64,000 nt of DNA, taken from NCBI GenBank assembly GCA_039028695.1, contig JBCCHN010000007.1, positions 1 through 64,000 of the forward strand, given 5' to 3'. This stretch comes from JANQKX01 sp039028695 (GTDB lineage: Bacteria > Pseudomonadota > Alphaproteobacteria > Kiloniellales > Kiloniellaceae). Positions 8,623 to 17,284 of this stretch are shown one piece after another. Position numbers and translations under genes: made by a program. Position 1 is the stretch's first letter; the number at the start of each line of letters is the position of its first letter. The notes under the pieces were generated by a model. It saw only the letters and a list, made by a program, of their open reading frames with translations. It had not been told where the DNA came from and did not search any database.

Positions 8623-10320
8623 ATGACAGACTCCAAAATATGGACCGTCGGCCAATATTTGGCTGCCCGCATGCGGCAAATCGGCATGCGGCATTACTTC
8701 GCTGTACCCGGAGATTATAACCTGGTGTTGCTCGATGAGGTTCTCAAACACCAGGACCTGACCATGATTTCCTGTTGCAACGAGCTGAATGCCGGCTATG
8801 CCGCCGACGGCTATGCCCGAGCCACGGGCGGCGCGGCAGCGGTTTTTGTCACCTATAGCGTGGGCGGCCTGAGCTTGCTGAACGCTGTGGCCGGTGCTTA
8901 TGCGGAAGACCTGCCGCTGATTGCCATATCCGGCGGCCCCAACACCAACTCTGCGGCGGAGTACGAGCTGCTACACCACACCTTGGGCAAGGTGGACTAC
9001 GAATATCAACGGGAAATTTTCGCCCGGGTGACCGCCGAAGCTACGATCATTCACCACCCCAAGGAAGCCCCCTATCAGATCGACTACGCCATCGGTGCGG
9101 CCTTGCGCCGACGCAAACCGGTCTATCTGGAAATTGCCTGCAACATTGCCAATGCGGCGGTATCAGCCCCCAACCCTCGAAGTTTCCGCACTGAATTGCC
9201 GAGCGACCCGGACGCTTTGTCGGCCGCCATCGAAGACGCGGAGGCCCAGCTCAATGGCGCGGCCAAACCGGTGTTGGTGGCCGGGGTGAAGCTGCGTAAC
9301 AAAACAGCGAGATCGGCCTTTGCCGATCTCGCGGCGCAGAGCGGTTATGCCTTTGCATCCATGCCCAATGCTAAGGGCTTCGTGGACGAGCAACACCCTA
9401 ATTATATCGGCACCTATTGGGGACCCGTGAGTTCGCCCGGTTGTGGCGAAATAGTCGAATCGTCGGACATGTGCCTTTTTGCAGGACCGACTTTCACCGA
9501 CTACACGACGACCGGTCACTCGGCGCTTGCCGAGCCAGCCAAGGCCATCGTAGCGAATGCAGATAACGTCCTGATTAAGGGGCAATCCTATAACCGGGTC
9601 AACTTATCTGATTTTTTGGCGGGCCTGGCCCCCAAGCTTGCAGCAAATAAAACCTCTATCGCGGCCTATCAGCGCATTCATGAAATAACTGCACCGCCCG
9701 ATACCAGTGCCGCGGATGCCCCGCTCACGACTCTGGGCCTTTTTGCCCATATACAAGAGATGCTGACATCCGACAGCGGGGTGATCGCCGAGACGGGAGA
9801 TTCCTGGTTCAACGGCATGCGCCTGAATTTGCCTACGGGTAGCGCCTTTGAGATCCAAATGCAGTACGGCTCGATCGGATGGTCGGTTGGGGCTACTTTG
9901 GGATATTGTTTGGGTGCGGAGAACCGACGGGTCGTCGCCTTGATCGGCGATGGTTCCTTCCAACTGACCGCGCAAGAGGTCTCAACCATGATACGTTACG
10001 AGGCGCGGCCGATCATCTTTTTAATCAACAACGGCGGCTATACCATCGAGGTAGAAATCCATGACGGCCCCTATAACAATATCAAGAATTGGGACTACGC
10101 TGGATTGATGAAGGTTTTCAACGCAGGCGATGGGAAAGGCCGGGGGTGGCAAGCCAAGACAAATGGTGAATTGAGAAAAGCCATGACCGAGGCCCAATCC
10201 CACGACGGCCCGGCCCTGATCGAAGTCGCCATCGATCGGGATGACTGCAGCAAGACTCTGCTCACCTGGGGCGGGCATGTGGCCAAGAACAATGGGCGCC
10301 CGCCGCGCTGTCTGCCTTAA
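8623..10320 (+). CDS. pdc: pyruvate decarboxylase (Zymomonas-type, thiamine diphosphate)
   Basis: A 565-residue thiamine-diphosphate enzyme predicted to convert pyruvate to acetaldehyde and CO2. It reads like Zymomonas mobilis Pdc almost throughout: Asp31 in 'GDYNLVLLD', the cofactor-activating Glu54 in 'CCNELN', the catalytic His118-His119 pair in 'LLHHTLGK', the Mg/ThDP motif 'GDGSFQLTAQEV' from residue 442 closing at 'INN' (468-470), and Glu476 in 'GYTIEVEIHDGPYNNI'. All catalytic residues known for the Zymomonas enzyme are present, arguing against indolepyruvate decarboxylase or acetolactate synthase. An in-frame ATG at 8560 would add 21 unrelated residues; 8623 matches family length. No alcohol dehydrogenase gene is adjacent. 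Confidence 0.92.
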   Translation: MTDSKIWTVGQYLAARMRQIGMRHYFAVPGDYNLVLLDEVLKHQDLTMISCCNELNAGYAADGYARATGGAAAVFVTYSVGGLSLLNAVAGAYAEDLPLIAISGGPNTNSAAEYELLHHTLGKVDYEYQREIFARVTAEATIIHHPKEAPYQIDYAIGAALRRRKPVYLEIACNIANAAVSAPNPRSFRTELPSDPDALSAAIEDAEAQLNGAAKPVLVAGVKLRNKTARSAFADLAAQSGYAFASMPNAKGFVDEQHPNYIGTYWGPVSSPGCGEIVESSDMCLFAGPTFTDYTTTGHSALAEPAKAIVANADNVLIKGQSYNRVNLSDFLAGLAPKLAANKTSIAAYQRIHEITAPPDTSAADAPLTTLGLFAHIQEMLTSDSGVIAETGDSWFNGMRLNLPTGSAFEIQMQYGSIGWSVGATLGYCLGAENRRVVALIGDGSFQLTAQEVSTMIRYEARPIIFLINNGGYTIEVEIHDGPYNNIKNWDYAGLMKVFNAGDGKGRGWQAKTNGELRKAMTEAQSHDGPALIEVAIDRDDCSKTLLTWGGHVAKNNGRPPRCLP

Positions 10321-10361
10321 GGTCGTTTCCAAGAAAGATACAAAGGAAAAAGGGCCGTGCC

Positions 10362-11099
10362 GTGGGCGACAGTTTGCCGCCAGTCTTCTGGTTTTTTCTC
10401 TCTTATGGCCTGACCGTGGCCTGGGCGGTCTTGTTTTGGACCGGATGGAAACGGATCGACCAGCGTCGCCCGGTAAGCGCTGGAACGCTTTTTTCAATGC
10501 AGCGGCTTCGCTGGGTGGGATTGGCGGGAAGCGGCCTGTTGGTTCTGGTCACGCTCGCCCAACCGGCTCTGTGGCTGAGCGCGGCCGGGCCGAACGGACT
10601 GAGCGGCGACAGCTTTTTCACCCTCACCACCTTACAAAGCGCCGGGCTGGCCGCCCTGACCACCGTCCTGCTCTTTGCCCTTTTTTGGCTTTCGGCAAGC
10701 AAGTCCTTCTTTTTGCATCGCTTGCTGCCACGAGGCGCGGCTTGGCGCGGATTGGCCACGCTCTTTGACCTCTGCCTCACCACCGCACTTTGGCTGGGCG
10801 CCACGATCTTGGCGCCGCAGATTTATTACGGATATTACCGAATGATCCTCAGCGGCCTGCCCAATCAATGGGTCATCAAGACCGACCTCTTGGGTCAGAG
10901 TCCACTCTCCCTTTCGACGCCAGGGTTCGGCGCCTCGCTCGCCGACCTGGCGGTAGCCGCCAGTTTTTGGGGCCTTTGTCTCATCACATTTCTGGTTGCC
11001 TGGCAGACGCGCGTCAAGGCTTACCAAATCGGCCCTTCCCTGTTCGGCTTTGTCGCCGGTGTGGCTTGCGCATTGTTATGGTGGCGACAATTCGCTTAA
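10362..11099 (+). CDS. integral membrane protein of unknown function
   Basis: A 245-residue hydrophobic protein with about six membrane segments (roughly residues 8-28, 48-66, 92-112, 128-150, 196-219, 228-243) and a periplasmic-looking loop at ~155-190 containing 'YYGYYRMILSGLPNQW'. I recognise no family. The GTG start at 10362 has AGGG just upstream. It follows pyruvate decarboxylase by 41 bases and precedes the methyltransferase by 9, so it sits inside the same run. The conserved-looking loop 'LPNQWVIKT' might help place it. Confidence 0.75.
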   Translation: MGDSLPPVFWFFLSYGLTVAWAVLFWTGWKRIDQRRPVSAGTLFSMQRLRWVGLAGSGLLVLVTLAQPALWLSAAGPNGLSGDSFFTLTTLQSAGLAALTTVLLFALFWLSASKSFFLHRLLPRGAAWRGLATLFDLCLTTALWLGATILAPQIYYGYYRMILSGLPNQWVIKTDLLGQSPLSLSTPGFGASLADLAVAASFWGLCLITFLVAWQTRVKAYQIGPSLFGFVAGVACALLWWRQFA

Positions 11100-11108
11100 A
11101 TAGGATCC

Positions 11109-11936
11109 ATGACCTCTACTGATTCCTTCGCCGAGGGTTGGGAAAAATGGTTCGGGATGATAGGTCCCGCCGGCCAACCGGTCACCGACACTTTGATCCA
11201 GTTGGCACAGATCCGGCCCGGTCAGGTCGTCCTCGATGCGGCAACAGGCATTGGCGAGCCTGCGCTTAGTGTTGCATCAATTGTGGGGCCGGAGGGTTTT
11301 GTCCTGGGCACCGATTATTCCAGTGACATGTTAAAGATGGCCCGACGTCGGGCAGCTGAGCGGGAAGCGACAAGCGTTCGCTTCGAAGAAATGGATCTGG
11401 ACCGGCCCCAGTTGGCCGCAAACAATTTTCACGCTATCCTATGCCGTTGGGGCCTAATGTTCGTGGCCGACCTGGCCAATACCCTCGCGCAGTTTCACCG
11501 CGCCCTAAGGCCTGGCGGGTGGTGTGCCATTGCCGTGCTAGGACCGGCGGAAAAAGTTCCCGCCCTAAGCTTGGCGGCCCAGGTCATGGCAAGAACCCAG
11601 GGCAAGGACTGGGCCGAGCCTTCAACTTTTTCCGCTTTTGCCTTGCACGATAGCGACCAACTTTCCCGGCGGTTCACCGATGCCGGATTTTCGAACCTGC
11701 AGGGCCAATGGCAGCCCGTGAACTATCTTTTTGCATCAATTGGTGATTTCCTCGCCTATCGCCTGGACTGTTCAGTGGATTTTAGAGATCACTTCGAGCA
11801 GCTGTCTCCCTCCGAGCAGGCAACGGCCAAAAACCTCATCACCGAGGCCGCAGCACCCTATCGAACCGCTGACGGTGGCTTTCTTTTTGAGAACTGGACC
11901 TACTGCCTGGCCGGACAACGCCTCGATGACAGGTGA
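11109..11936 (+). CDS. class I SAM-dependent methyltransferase (UbiE-like)
   Basis: A 275-residue Rossmann-fold methyltransferase. The SAM-binding motif I is 'VVLDAATGIGEPAL' near residue 40-53, the acidic ribose-binding end of strand 2 is 'VLGTDYSSDML', and motif 'RALRPGGWCAIAVLG' is the post-II helix-strand typical of UbiE/COQ5 and small-molecule methyltransferases. The substrate is unknown. Its last 11 bases overlap the start of the coiled-coil gene, implying translational coupling. Confidence 0.88.
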   Translation: MTSTDSFAEGWEKWFGMIGPAGQPVTDTLIQLAQIRPGQVVLDAATGIGEPALSVASIVGPEGFVLGTDYSSDMLKMARRRAAEREATSVRFEEMDLDRPQLAANNFHAILCRWGLMFVADLANTLAQFHRALRPGGWCAIAVLGPAEKVPALSLAAQVMARTQGKDWAEPSTFSAFALHDSDQLSRRFTDAGFSNLQGQWQPVNYLFASIGDFLAYRLDCSVDFRDHFEQLSPSEQATAKNLITEAAAPYRTADGGFLFENWTYCLAGQRLDDR

Positions 11937-12189
11937 TTTTGCGGCCCTTAAGGCACGGCTGGACCGGCTCCTGCGCTATCGGATGAGCCTGGAGGCGGCC
12001 ATCAAAGAGATCGACCACGAGGGCCGCCGGACACGGGACGGTTTGGAACGGGCGGGCGGCCGCGCTCACGATCTTGAGCAAAAATCCCGACAACTAACGC
12101 GAAATATCGATCTCAACAAAAAAGAGCTGATGCAACTCGATCAACAAATCGCAACCCTGAGAGAACAACTCGCCGCGCAGGAGCATTAA
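11926..12189 (+). CDS. small coiled-coil protein
   Basis: An 87-residue, highly charged protein predicted to be one continuous alpha-helical coiled coil (heptad-like spacing of Leu/Ile from 'LKARLDRLL' through 'LDQQIATLREQL'). The ATG at 11926 lies inside the end of the methyltransferase gene; an upstream ATG at 11731 in the same frame would give a low-complexity, non-conserved extension and is rejected. The only hydrophobic positions are the core ones, so it is soluble and probably oligomeric. No family recognised. Confidence 0.72.
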   Translation: MTGDFAALKARLDRLLRYRMSLEAAIKEIDHEGRRTRDGLERAGGRAHDLEQKSRQLTRNIDLNKKELMQLDQQIATLREQLAAQEH

Positions 12190-12237
12190 GGCGCAAAGCC
12201 TCTTGCCGCGCCTCGTCCAGGGTTTAAAATCAACCCC

Positions 12238-13005
12238 ATGTGCGAGCTTTTGGGTATGAACTGCAACGTCCCTACCGATATCCGCTTCAGCTTTTCGGGG
12301 CTGATTCAGCGGGGTGGGCGCACCGGCCATCACCGGGACGGCTGGGGCATCGCTTTTTACGAAGGGCGCGGATCCCGCTCCTTTCACGACCCGCGGCCGG
12401 GTTGCGATTCCGAGATTGCCGAGCTGGTGCGGGTCCATTCGGTCAAAAGTCTGAATGTGATCTGCCATATTCGCAAAGCCACCAACGGTCGGGTTTGCCT
12501 AGCCAATACCCATCCCTTCACCCGCGAGCTTTGGGGGCGCAGCTGGACCTTTGCCCACAACGGCAAGCTCAAAGGCATCAAAGGTTGGCCACTGGATTTT
12601 TATAAACCCATTGGCACGACGGACAGCGAACACGCCTTTTGCTGGCTTTTAGACCGCATCCGAGGCAAGTATCCGGAGCCCCCGACTTCGGGCGCGGTCT
12701 TAAGGCGCTTCATTAAAAAACTGGCCGATGAATTGGGTGCCTTGGGCACTTTCAATATGTTGCTGTGCGATTCCCAATATCTTTACTGCTATTGCAGCAC
12801 CCATTTGACCTGGCTGACCCGGCGCGCGCCCTTTGGCGAGGCGAGCCTGATCGACATGGAACTGACGGTGGATTTTGCCAAGGAAACCACGCCCAAGGAT
12901 ATCGTGACCGTTATCGCGACCAAGCCCCTGACGGAGGGCGAAGATTGGGAGGTCATGGCGCCGGGCAGCATGGTGGTCTTCCGCGACGGCTTGGTCGTGG
13001 AATAG
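12238..13005 (+). CDS. class II glutamine amidotransferase (YafJ-like)
   Basis: A 255-residue N-terminal-nucleophile amidohydrolase. The protein begins Met-Cys-Glu-Leu, so removal of Met exposes Cys2 as the nucleophile. 'RGGRTGHHRDGWGIAFY' near residues 25-41 and 'HIRKATNG' then 'NTHPFTRE' and 'FAHNGKL' are the glutamine-site motifs of the Gn-AT_II fold. Relatives are E. coli YafJ and EgtC, which cleaves gamma-glutamyl amide bonds in ergothioneine synthesis; no egt genes are nearby, so the substrate is open. Five bases separate it from the deiodinase-like gene. Confidence 0.88.
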   Translation: MCELLGMNCNVPTDIRFSFSGLIQRGGRTGHHRDGWGIAFYEGRGSRSFHDPRPGCDSEIAELVRVHSVKSLNVICHIRKATNGRVCLANTHPFTRELWGRSWTFAHNGKLKGIKGWPLDFYKPIGTTDSEHAFCWLLDRIRGKYPEPPTSGAVLRRFIKKLADELGALGTFNMLLCDSQYLYCYCSTHLTWLTRRAPFGEASLIDMELTVDFAKETTPKDIVTVIATKPLTEGEDWEVMAPGSMVVFRDGLVVE

Positions 13006-13010
13006 GCGCC

Positions 13011-13703
13011 ATGTCAGGCGGCCCCCCAGATCCTTTTGACCCACAGCCTTTCCCCGGTCTGCCCGACCACAGCGAGGCGGATCGCCTAAAGCGGTCCAAA
13101 GACCATCGGACCATGATGGCGACACGCCGCACCATCCGCGATTTTTCCGATCAACCCGTGGCGCGGGCGGTGATTGAAGAGGCGCTGCGCACCGCCGGCG
13201 GGGCGCCCTCGGGTGCCAACAAACAACCATGGCACTTTTGTGTCGTGTCCGACCGGTCGTTAAAGCGCCAGATCCGCGAGGCCGCCGAGGCGGAGGAACG
13301 GGCTTTCTATGACGGTAAAGCAAGCCAGGAATGGCTGGATGACCTGGCGCCGCTGGGCACCGACCCCAATAAGCCTTTTCTGGAGACCGCGCCCTATTTG
13401 ATCGTGGTCTTTCAGCAAAACTATGGTCTGGACCCAGAAAAGGGCACCCGCCAAAAGCACTATTACGTTCATGAAAGCGTGGGCCTAGCTTGCGGTTTTT
13501 TGCTGACCGCCCTGCACAATGCGGGCTTGGCCACCCTGACACACACACCTAATCCCATGGGCTTTTTGCGCGACCTGCTGGACCGGCCATCGAACGAAAA
13601 GGCAGTCATGATCATCGTCACCGGCCACGCCGCAGCCAACGCGACCGTGCCCAAAGCGGCCCTGACCAAAAAGTCCCTAGGAGATTTCACAAGCTGGTTT
13701 TAG
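13011..13703 (+). CDS. nitroreductase-family flavoprotein resembling iodotyrosine deiodinase
   Basis: A 230-residue FMN enzyme. 'RRTIRDFSDQPV' (FMN phosphate binding), 'APSGANKQPWHFCVV', 'HYYVHESVGLACGFLLTAL' and 'NPMGFLRDLL' followed by 'NEKAVMIIVTGH' and 'ATVPK' match vertebrate iodotyrosine deiodinase in order and spacing, more closely than classic nitroreductases. The active-site lid region 'EEAEERAFYDGKASQEWL...' keeps a Glu and Tyr comparable to the zwitterion-binding pair of the vertebrate enzyme. Bacterial homologues can dehalogenate halotyrosines, but a plain quinone or nitro reductase is possible. The start follows the amidotransferase stop by 5 bases. Confidence 0.85.
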   Translation: MSGGPPDPFDPQPFPGLPDHSEADRLKRSKDHRTMMATRRTIRDFSDQPVARAVIEEALRTAGGAPSGANKQPWHFCVVSDRSLKRQIREAAEAEERAFYDGKASQEWLDDLAPLGTDPNKPFLETAPYLIVVFQQNYGLDPEKGTRQKHYYVHESVGLACGFLLTALHNAGLATLTHTPNPMGFLRDLLDRPSNEKAVMIIVTGHAAANATVPKAALTKKSLGDFTSWF

Positions 13704-13728
13704 ACCCTATTCACCCGAAAGCCCCACC

Positions 13729-15126
13729 ATGACAAAGCCGACGGGCGAACGCCTGCACCAAGAGATGCGACAGCAACTTGAAGATGGCAGCCTCTTCGAG
13801 GTGGCCTTGGCCTTCGGGCGGGACTATCTGGCAAAGAGCTATGACCGGCAGGTGGCGCCCACCCCTGAGGCCGTGGCCGCCCTAGAGGCCTTTCGAGAAG
13901 ACTTGCCCGATCAAATGGGGGACGCCCATTCCCTATTAGAGCGGCTGCACAAGTTGGGCTCACCGGCGACTGTGTCTCAGGTTGGTGGACGGTTTTTCGG
14001 GCTGGTCAATGGGGGCATGATCCCAGCGGCATTGGCAGCACGGATTTTGGCGGATAGTTGGGATCAAAACGCAGTCCTGTATGCCACCTCGCCCACCAAT
14101 GCGGTGCTTGAGGAAACCTGTCAGCGCTGGATCAATCAGCTTCTCGGGCTGCCCGACCACACGGTTGCGGGCTTTGTCAGCGGTACCTCCCTGGCAATCG
14201 TCTGCGGCTTGGCGGCGGCCCGCTGGCGCCTGAGCCAACGACAGGGCTGGGATGTAAATCGGCAGGGCCTGGCCGGGGGGCCGCCCTTGCGCCTTGTCAC
14301 TGGCCGGCATGCCCACAGCACGGTACTGAAGGCCATCGCCCTCTTGGGCTTTGGGACTGATGCCATCGAATGGGTAAAGGTCGATGATCAGGGGCGCCTA
14401 AATGCCGAGGACCTACCCGACCTGGACGGCCGGACTATTTTGATTCTGCAAGCCGGGAATGTGAACTCGGGTGCGTTCGATCCCCTGCGGGCCGCATGCG
14501 AAAAAGCCAACGAAGCAGGCGCATGGGTCCATATTGATGGTGCCTTCGGTCTGTGGGCCGCCGCCTGCCAGGATCGGCGCTTTCTCACCGACGGGCTCGA
14601 ACTGGCCCAGTCCTGGAGCTTGGACGGCCACAAGACCCTCAACACCCCCTATGACAGCGGCATCTCCCTCTGCGCCGATCCGGAGGCCATGGTCAAGGCG
14701 CTGCAAAACTCCGGTGCCTACATCATGTACTCGGATCAGCGGGACGGCATGCTTTACACACCCGAAATGTCCCGCCGGGCGCGAGCCATCGACCTTTGGG
14801 CCGCCCTGAAATATCTGGGGCGCGCGGGTGTGGACCGTCTGATCCTGGCGCTGCACGAGCGCGCCCAACAATTTGCGCAGGAGCTTACCGCGGCCGGATT
14901 TCAGGTGATCAACGAGGTGGTCTTTAACCAGGTTATGCTGGATGTGGGCGACCAGGAAGCCACCGATGCCTTGGTGGAGCGGGTCCGCGCGTCGGGAGAA
15001 GCCTGGGTTGGTGCGTCCCGTTGGTTCGACCGCCCGGTCATCCGGATCAGCGTGTGTTCCTGGGCTACGAGTGAAGAGGACGTACGGCGAACCGTACGGG
15101 TTTTTATCGCCGCCCGCGATATTTAA
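13729..15126 (+). CDS. pyridoxal-phosphate-dependent decarboxylase family protein
   Basis: A 465-residue fold-type I PLP enzyme of the group II decarboxylase family (glutamate/tyrosine/diaminobutyrate decarboxylases). 'SGTSLAIVCGLAAAR' supplies the phosphate cup, 'WVHIDGAFGLWAAA' holds the Asp that contacts the pyridine nitrogen, and the cofactor lysine is Lys302 in 'SLDGHKTLNTPYDSG'. The 'LNTPYDSG' following the lysine is characteristic of a subgroup often annotated only as aspartate aminotransferase family; its substrate is not known to me. Last gene of the pdc-headed run, 25 bases after the flavoprotein. Confidence 0.87.
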   Translation: MTKPTGERLHQEMRQQLEDGSLFEVALAFGRDYLAKSYDRQVAPTPEAVAALEAFREDLPDQMGDAHSLLERLHKLGSPATVSQVGGRFFGLVNGGMIPAALAARILADSWDQNAVLYATSPTNAVLEETCQRWINQLLGLPDHTVAGFVSGTSLAIVCGLAAARWRLSQRQGWDVNRQGLAGGPPLRLVTGRHAHSTVLKAIALLGFGTDAIEWVKVDDQGRLNAEDLPDLDGRTILILQAGNVNSGAFDPLRAACEKANEAGAWVHIDGAFGLWAAACQDRRFLTDGLELAQSWSLDGHKTLNTPYDSGISLCADPEAMVKALQNSGAYIMYSDQRDGMLYTPEMSRRARAIDLWAALKYLGRAGVDRLILALHERAQQFAQELTAAGFQVINEVVFNQVMLDVGDQEATDALVERVRASGEAWVGASRWFDRPVIRISVCSWATSEEDVRRTVRVFIAARDI

Positions 15127-15202
15127 ATTATTGAAATTTATAAAATAATTCCTGCATAAGGCCCTCAAGATCCACCTCTTTTGTGAGGTCAAAAAAATCG
15201 CC

Positions 15203-15249
15203 TTGACAAATTGAACGTTGTTCAATATTTTATTTTGAACGATGTTTAA
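15203..15249 (+). promoter_or_regulatory. promoter with two copies of a TTGAAC inverted-repeat operator
   Basis: A consensus -35 TTGACA (15203-15208) and a -10 TATTTT (15226-15231) are 17 bases apart. The spacer is filled by the perfect inverted repeat TTGAAC-GTT-GTTCAA (15211-15225). A second copy, TTGAAC-GAT-GTTTAA with one mismatch, follows at 15235-15249, centre-to-centre distance 24 bases. A dimeric repressor bound here would block RNA polymerase. The TetR gene at 17285 at the end of the same operon is the obvious candidate, giving autorepression (inference). Confidence 0.82.
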
Positions 15250-15264
15250 TTAAGGAGATTGATC

Positions 15265-15897
15265 ATGAGGGTGAAACGATTGGTGGCCTCGGTAGGGGCG
15301 AGCTTTGAGAGCTTTGTCAATAAGGTGGAAAATCATGAGGCGGTCGCAGATCAAATGATTCGAGACATTCGCGGCACTGCAGCCAAATTGAAGGTGCAAT
15401 TGGGCCGGGTAAATGGACAAATTGCCCGCCTTGAGGAGCGTCGAGACGCTCTTATCGCGGATGGGGAGCGCTGGCGCGACCGGGCCCGCCGTTTTGCCAA
15501 GGCGAACGAGGAACAGGCGCTGGAGTGCCTGCGCCGCATGGAAAGGGCCAAAGCCGAGCAAAGCCGCGTGTCAGATCAGCTTGCCGGGCATGAAACTCTG
15601 GCCGCAAAGCTGAAAGACCAATTGGGCGCGGTCGAAACGCGGCTCGACGACCTACAGCTTAAGCGCACAACACTGTCGAGCCGTACAGCCCACGCCAAGG
15701 CCATGACCTCGGCGGACCCCCACTTGATGAGCGATGCGGAAGATGTCTTCGACCGTTGGGAAATGGCAGTGGTGCAGGATGAATATTTGGACAGTCCCGC
15801 GTCGTGCACGGGGGACCGCTTAGAGCGGGAGTTGGGCACGGCCGAGGAAACTGAGCGCCTCTCGGCCCTGTTGGACGAGATCAAGAAGGAGGGCTAG
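15265..15897 (+). CDS. PspA/IM30-family protein
   Basis: A 210-residue protein that is nearly all alpha-helical coiled coil, with the N-terminal amphipathic 'RVKRLVASVGASFESFVNKVENHEAV' region and the 'RDIRGTAAKLKVQLGRVNGQIARLEERR' helix arrangement of PspA/IM30/Vipp1. Such proteins bind and protect stressed inner membrane and can polymerise. ATG at 15265 has AAGGAG seven bases upstream; a TTG at 15259 overlaps that site and is unlikely. It is the first gene of a three-gene operon with a membrane protein and a TetR regulator rather than the usual pspF/pspBC partners. Confidence 0.82.
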   Translation: MRVKRLVASVGASFESFVNKVENHEAVADQMIRDIRGTAAKLKVQLGRVNGQIARLEERRDALIADGERWRDRARRFAKANEEQALECLRRMERAKAEQSRVSDQLAGHETLAAKLKDQLGAVETRLDDLQLKRTTLSSRTAHAKAMTSADPHLMSDAEDVFDRWEMAVVQDEYLDSPASCTGDRLERELGTAEETERLSALLDEIKKEG

Positions 15898-15899
15898 TC

Positions 15900-17252
15900 A
15901 TGACCGTCGTGGAGACAAAAAGGGAGGCTACGGCCGACCACATCCCTATTCCCGAAAGCCCTGCGCCGGAACCGTCGAAGCCGAAAGTGCCGACGACGAC
16001 TCGACTAGCGGGACTGGCGCGCTGGCTTGGAGCCGGCGCGGTGGCCGCATCGGGCTTGCTGTATTTGTTGCAGGGGATCGAGCATATCGACGAGGCCCTG
16101 CGGAACTGGATCTATCTGGGTCTAATGGCAGTCATGGTGGGCGGGGGCGTGGTCTGCCGCCTGAGCTTGAAGGACGCCAAAAGCGCCCGCCTTTTCTTTG
16201 CCCTGGCCGTCGCGGTGATACCGGTGCAGTTTGCCCAGCTTGGCGGCATGATCCACGAGCTCTTGGCCACCGGAGGCACGCTGAGTTGGTTCGACTTTTC
16301 CGGCGTGACCATGGCCAACACGGTCCTGGTGGGCGGGGTCAGTTTACTGCTCTTGGGACCGGTCGCCTATGCGGGGTTCTCGGTCCTGGCCCGGGGCGAA
16401 GCACTTCGCTTGACGACCGCATTCTCAGCTCTGAACGGCCTTTTGCTGATCCCGGCGAGGGATTCCTCTCTTGGGGCGGCGATGCTCGTCGGAATGGTCC
16501 TGGCATCCTTGTTCTTCGAGCGCCGGTATTTCGCCGCCAAGTCTTCACCGGTGGTGTTCAGGACTATCGAGGGCGTGGGCATTCGCAGCCTGTTTCTCTT
16601 GCCACTCGCCATAGCGGCGGTCCGCTTCGGATTGCATGTGGATGCCCTTTGGGGCTACTGCGCCCTTGCCGGCCTCGTGGGTCTGGCTCTGGTCAATAGC
16701 CGGGTATGGATTCAACAGGACTCAATCGTCGAGGGGACTTTGATTATCGGAAGTGCGATGATCGGGCTCTCCTGGATCGTCTTTGCTTTTGATGCCATCT
16801 GGACCATGGATGGAAGCGTCGCCTTCTTTTATCTCTTCGTTTTGGCGCCTGTGGCTCTGTTCCTGCTCTATGCAGCGGAGAAGTCCAAGACCTTAGCGCC
16901 CCTTTATCGCGGCGCGTCGACCTTGCTCATGGGTGCTGTTGCCTTCCTTCTGCTCAAGGATAATTTGGGATTGGCAAACGCCGGCCTGATGATGCTGATC
17001 GGCGGGCCGCTGGCTGCCTGGGGCTTGTTCCGCAAACATCGCGAGCCCTTCTTGGGTGGCCTTGTGATTACGGCGATTGGATTTTGTGCTGTCATTGTGA
17101 CCATAGCGGGCCATATAACTGTGAACGCGTGGCTGCTCTTTGCCGGGCTTGGGGTAGTGCTGGTGCTTGTCTCATCCATGATAGAGCGCCACGGAAAAAA
17201 CACACTGCGGCTCGCATCTGGCGCCTGGCAAGGTTTGCGCGAGTGGAAATAA
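15900..17252 (+). CDS. polytopic membrane protein, PspA-like operon
   Basis: A 450-residue protein with a ~45-residue proline-rich, charged cytoplasmic N-terminus, then about twelve membrane helices and a short basic C-terminus ending 'LREWK'. I recognise no transporter or enzyme motif, and there are no conserved charged residues within helices that stand out. It begins 2 bases after the PspA-like stop and is followed by the TetR gene, so the three are one transcription unit. The context suggests a membrane-stress component whose state the PspA-like protein may protect or sense (inference). Confidence 0.8.
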   Translation: MTVVETKREATADHIPIPESPAPEPSKPKVPTTTRLAGLARWLGAGAVAASGLLYLLQGIEHIDEALRNWIYLGLMAVMVGGGVVCRLSLKDAKSARLFFALAVAVIPVQFAQLGGMIHELLATGGTLSWFDFSGVTMANTVLVGGVSLLLLGPVAYAGFSVLARGEALRLTTAFSALNGLLLIPARDSSLGAAMLVGMVLASLFFERRYFAAKSSPVVFRTIEGVGIRSLFLLPLAIAAVRFGLHVDALWGYCALAGLVGLALVNSRVWIQQDSIVEGTLIIGSAMIGLSWIVFAFDAIWTMDGSVAFFYLFVLAPVALFLLYAAEKSKTLAPLYRGASTLLMGAVAFLLLKDNLGLANAGLMMLIGGPLAAWGLFRKHREPFLGGLVITAIGFCAVIVTIAGHITVNAWLLFAGLGVVLVLVSSMIERHGKNTLRLASGAWQGLREWK

Positions 17253-17284
17253 GTATGCCTATCCAGCGGTAAGGAGACTGTAAG

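Noticed and set aside
11731..11925. N-terminal extension of the coiled-coil protein from ATG 11731
   Set aside because: Low-complexity out-of-frame reading of the methyltransferase gene; the internal ATG 11926 fits an overlapping start.
12765..13010. Extended N-terminus for the deiodinase-like flavoprotein
   Set aside because: The extension lies wholly in the amidotransferase gene in another frame; the ATG at 13011 gives the family length.
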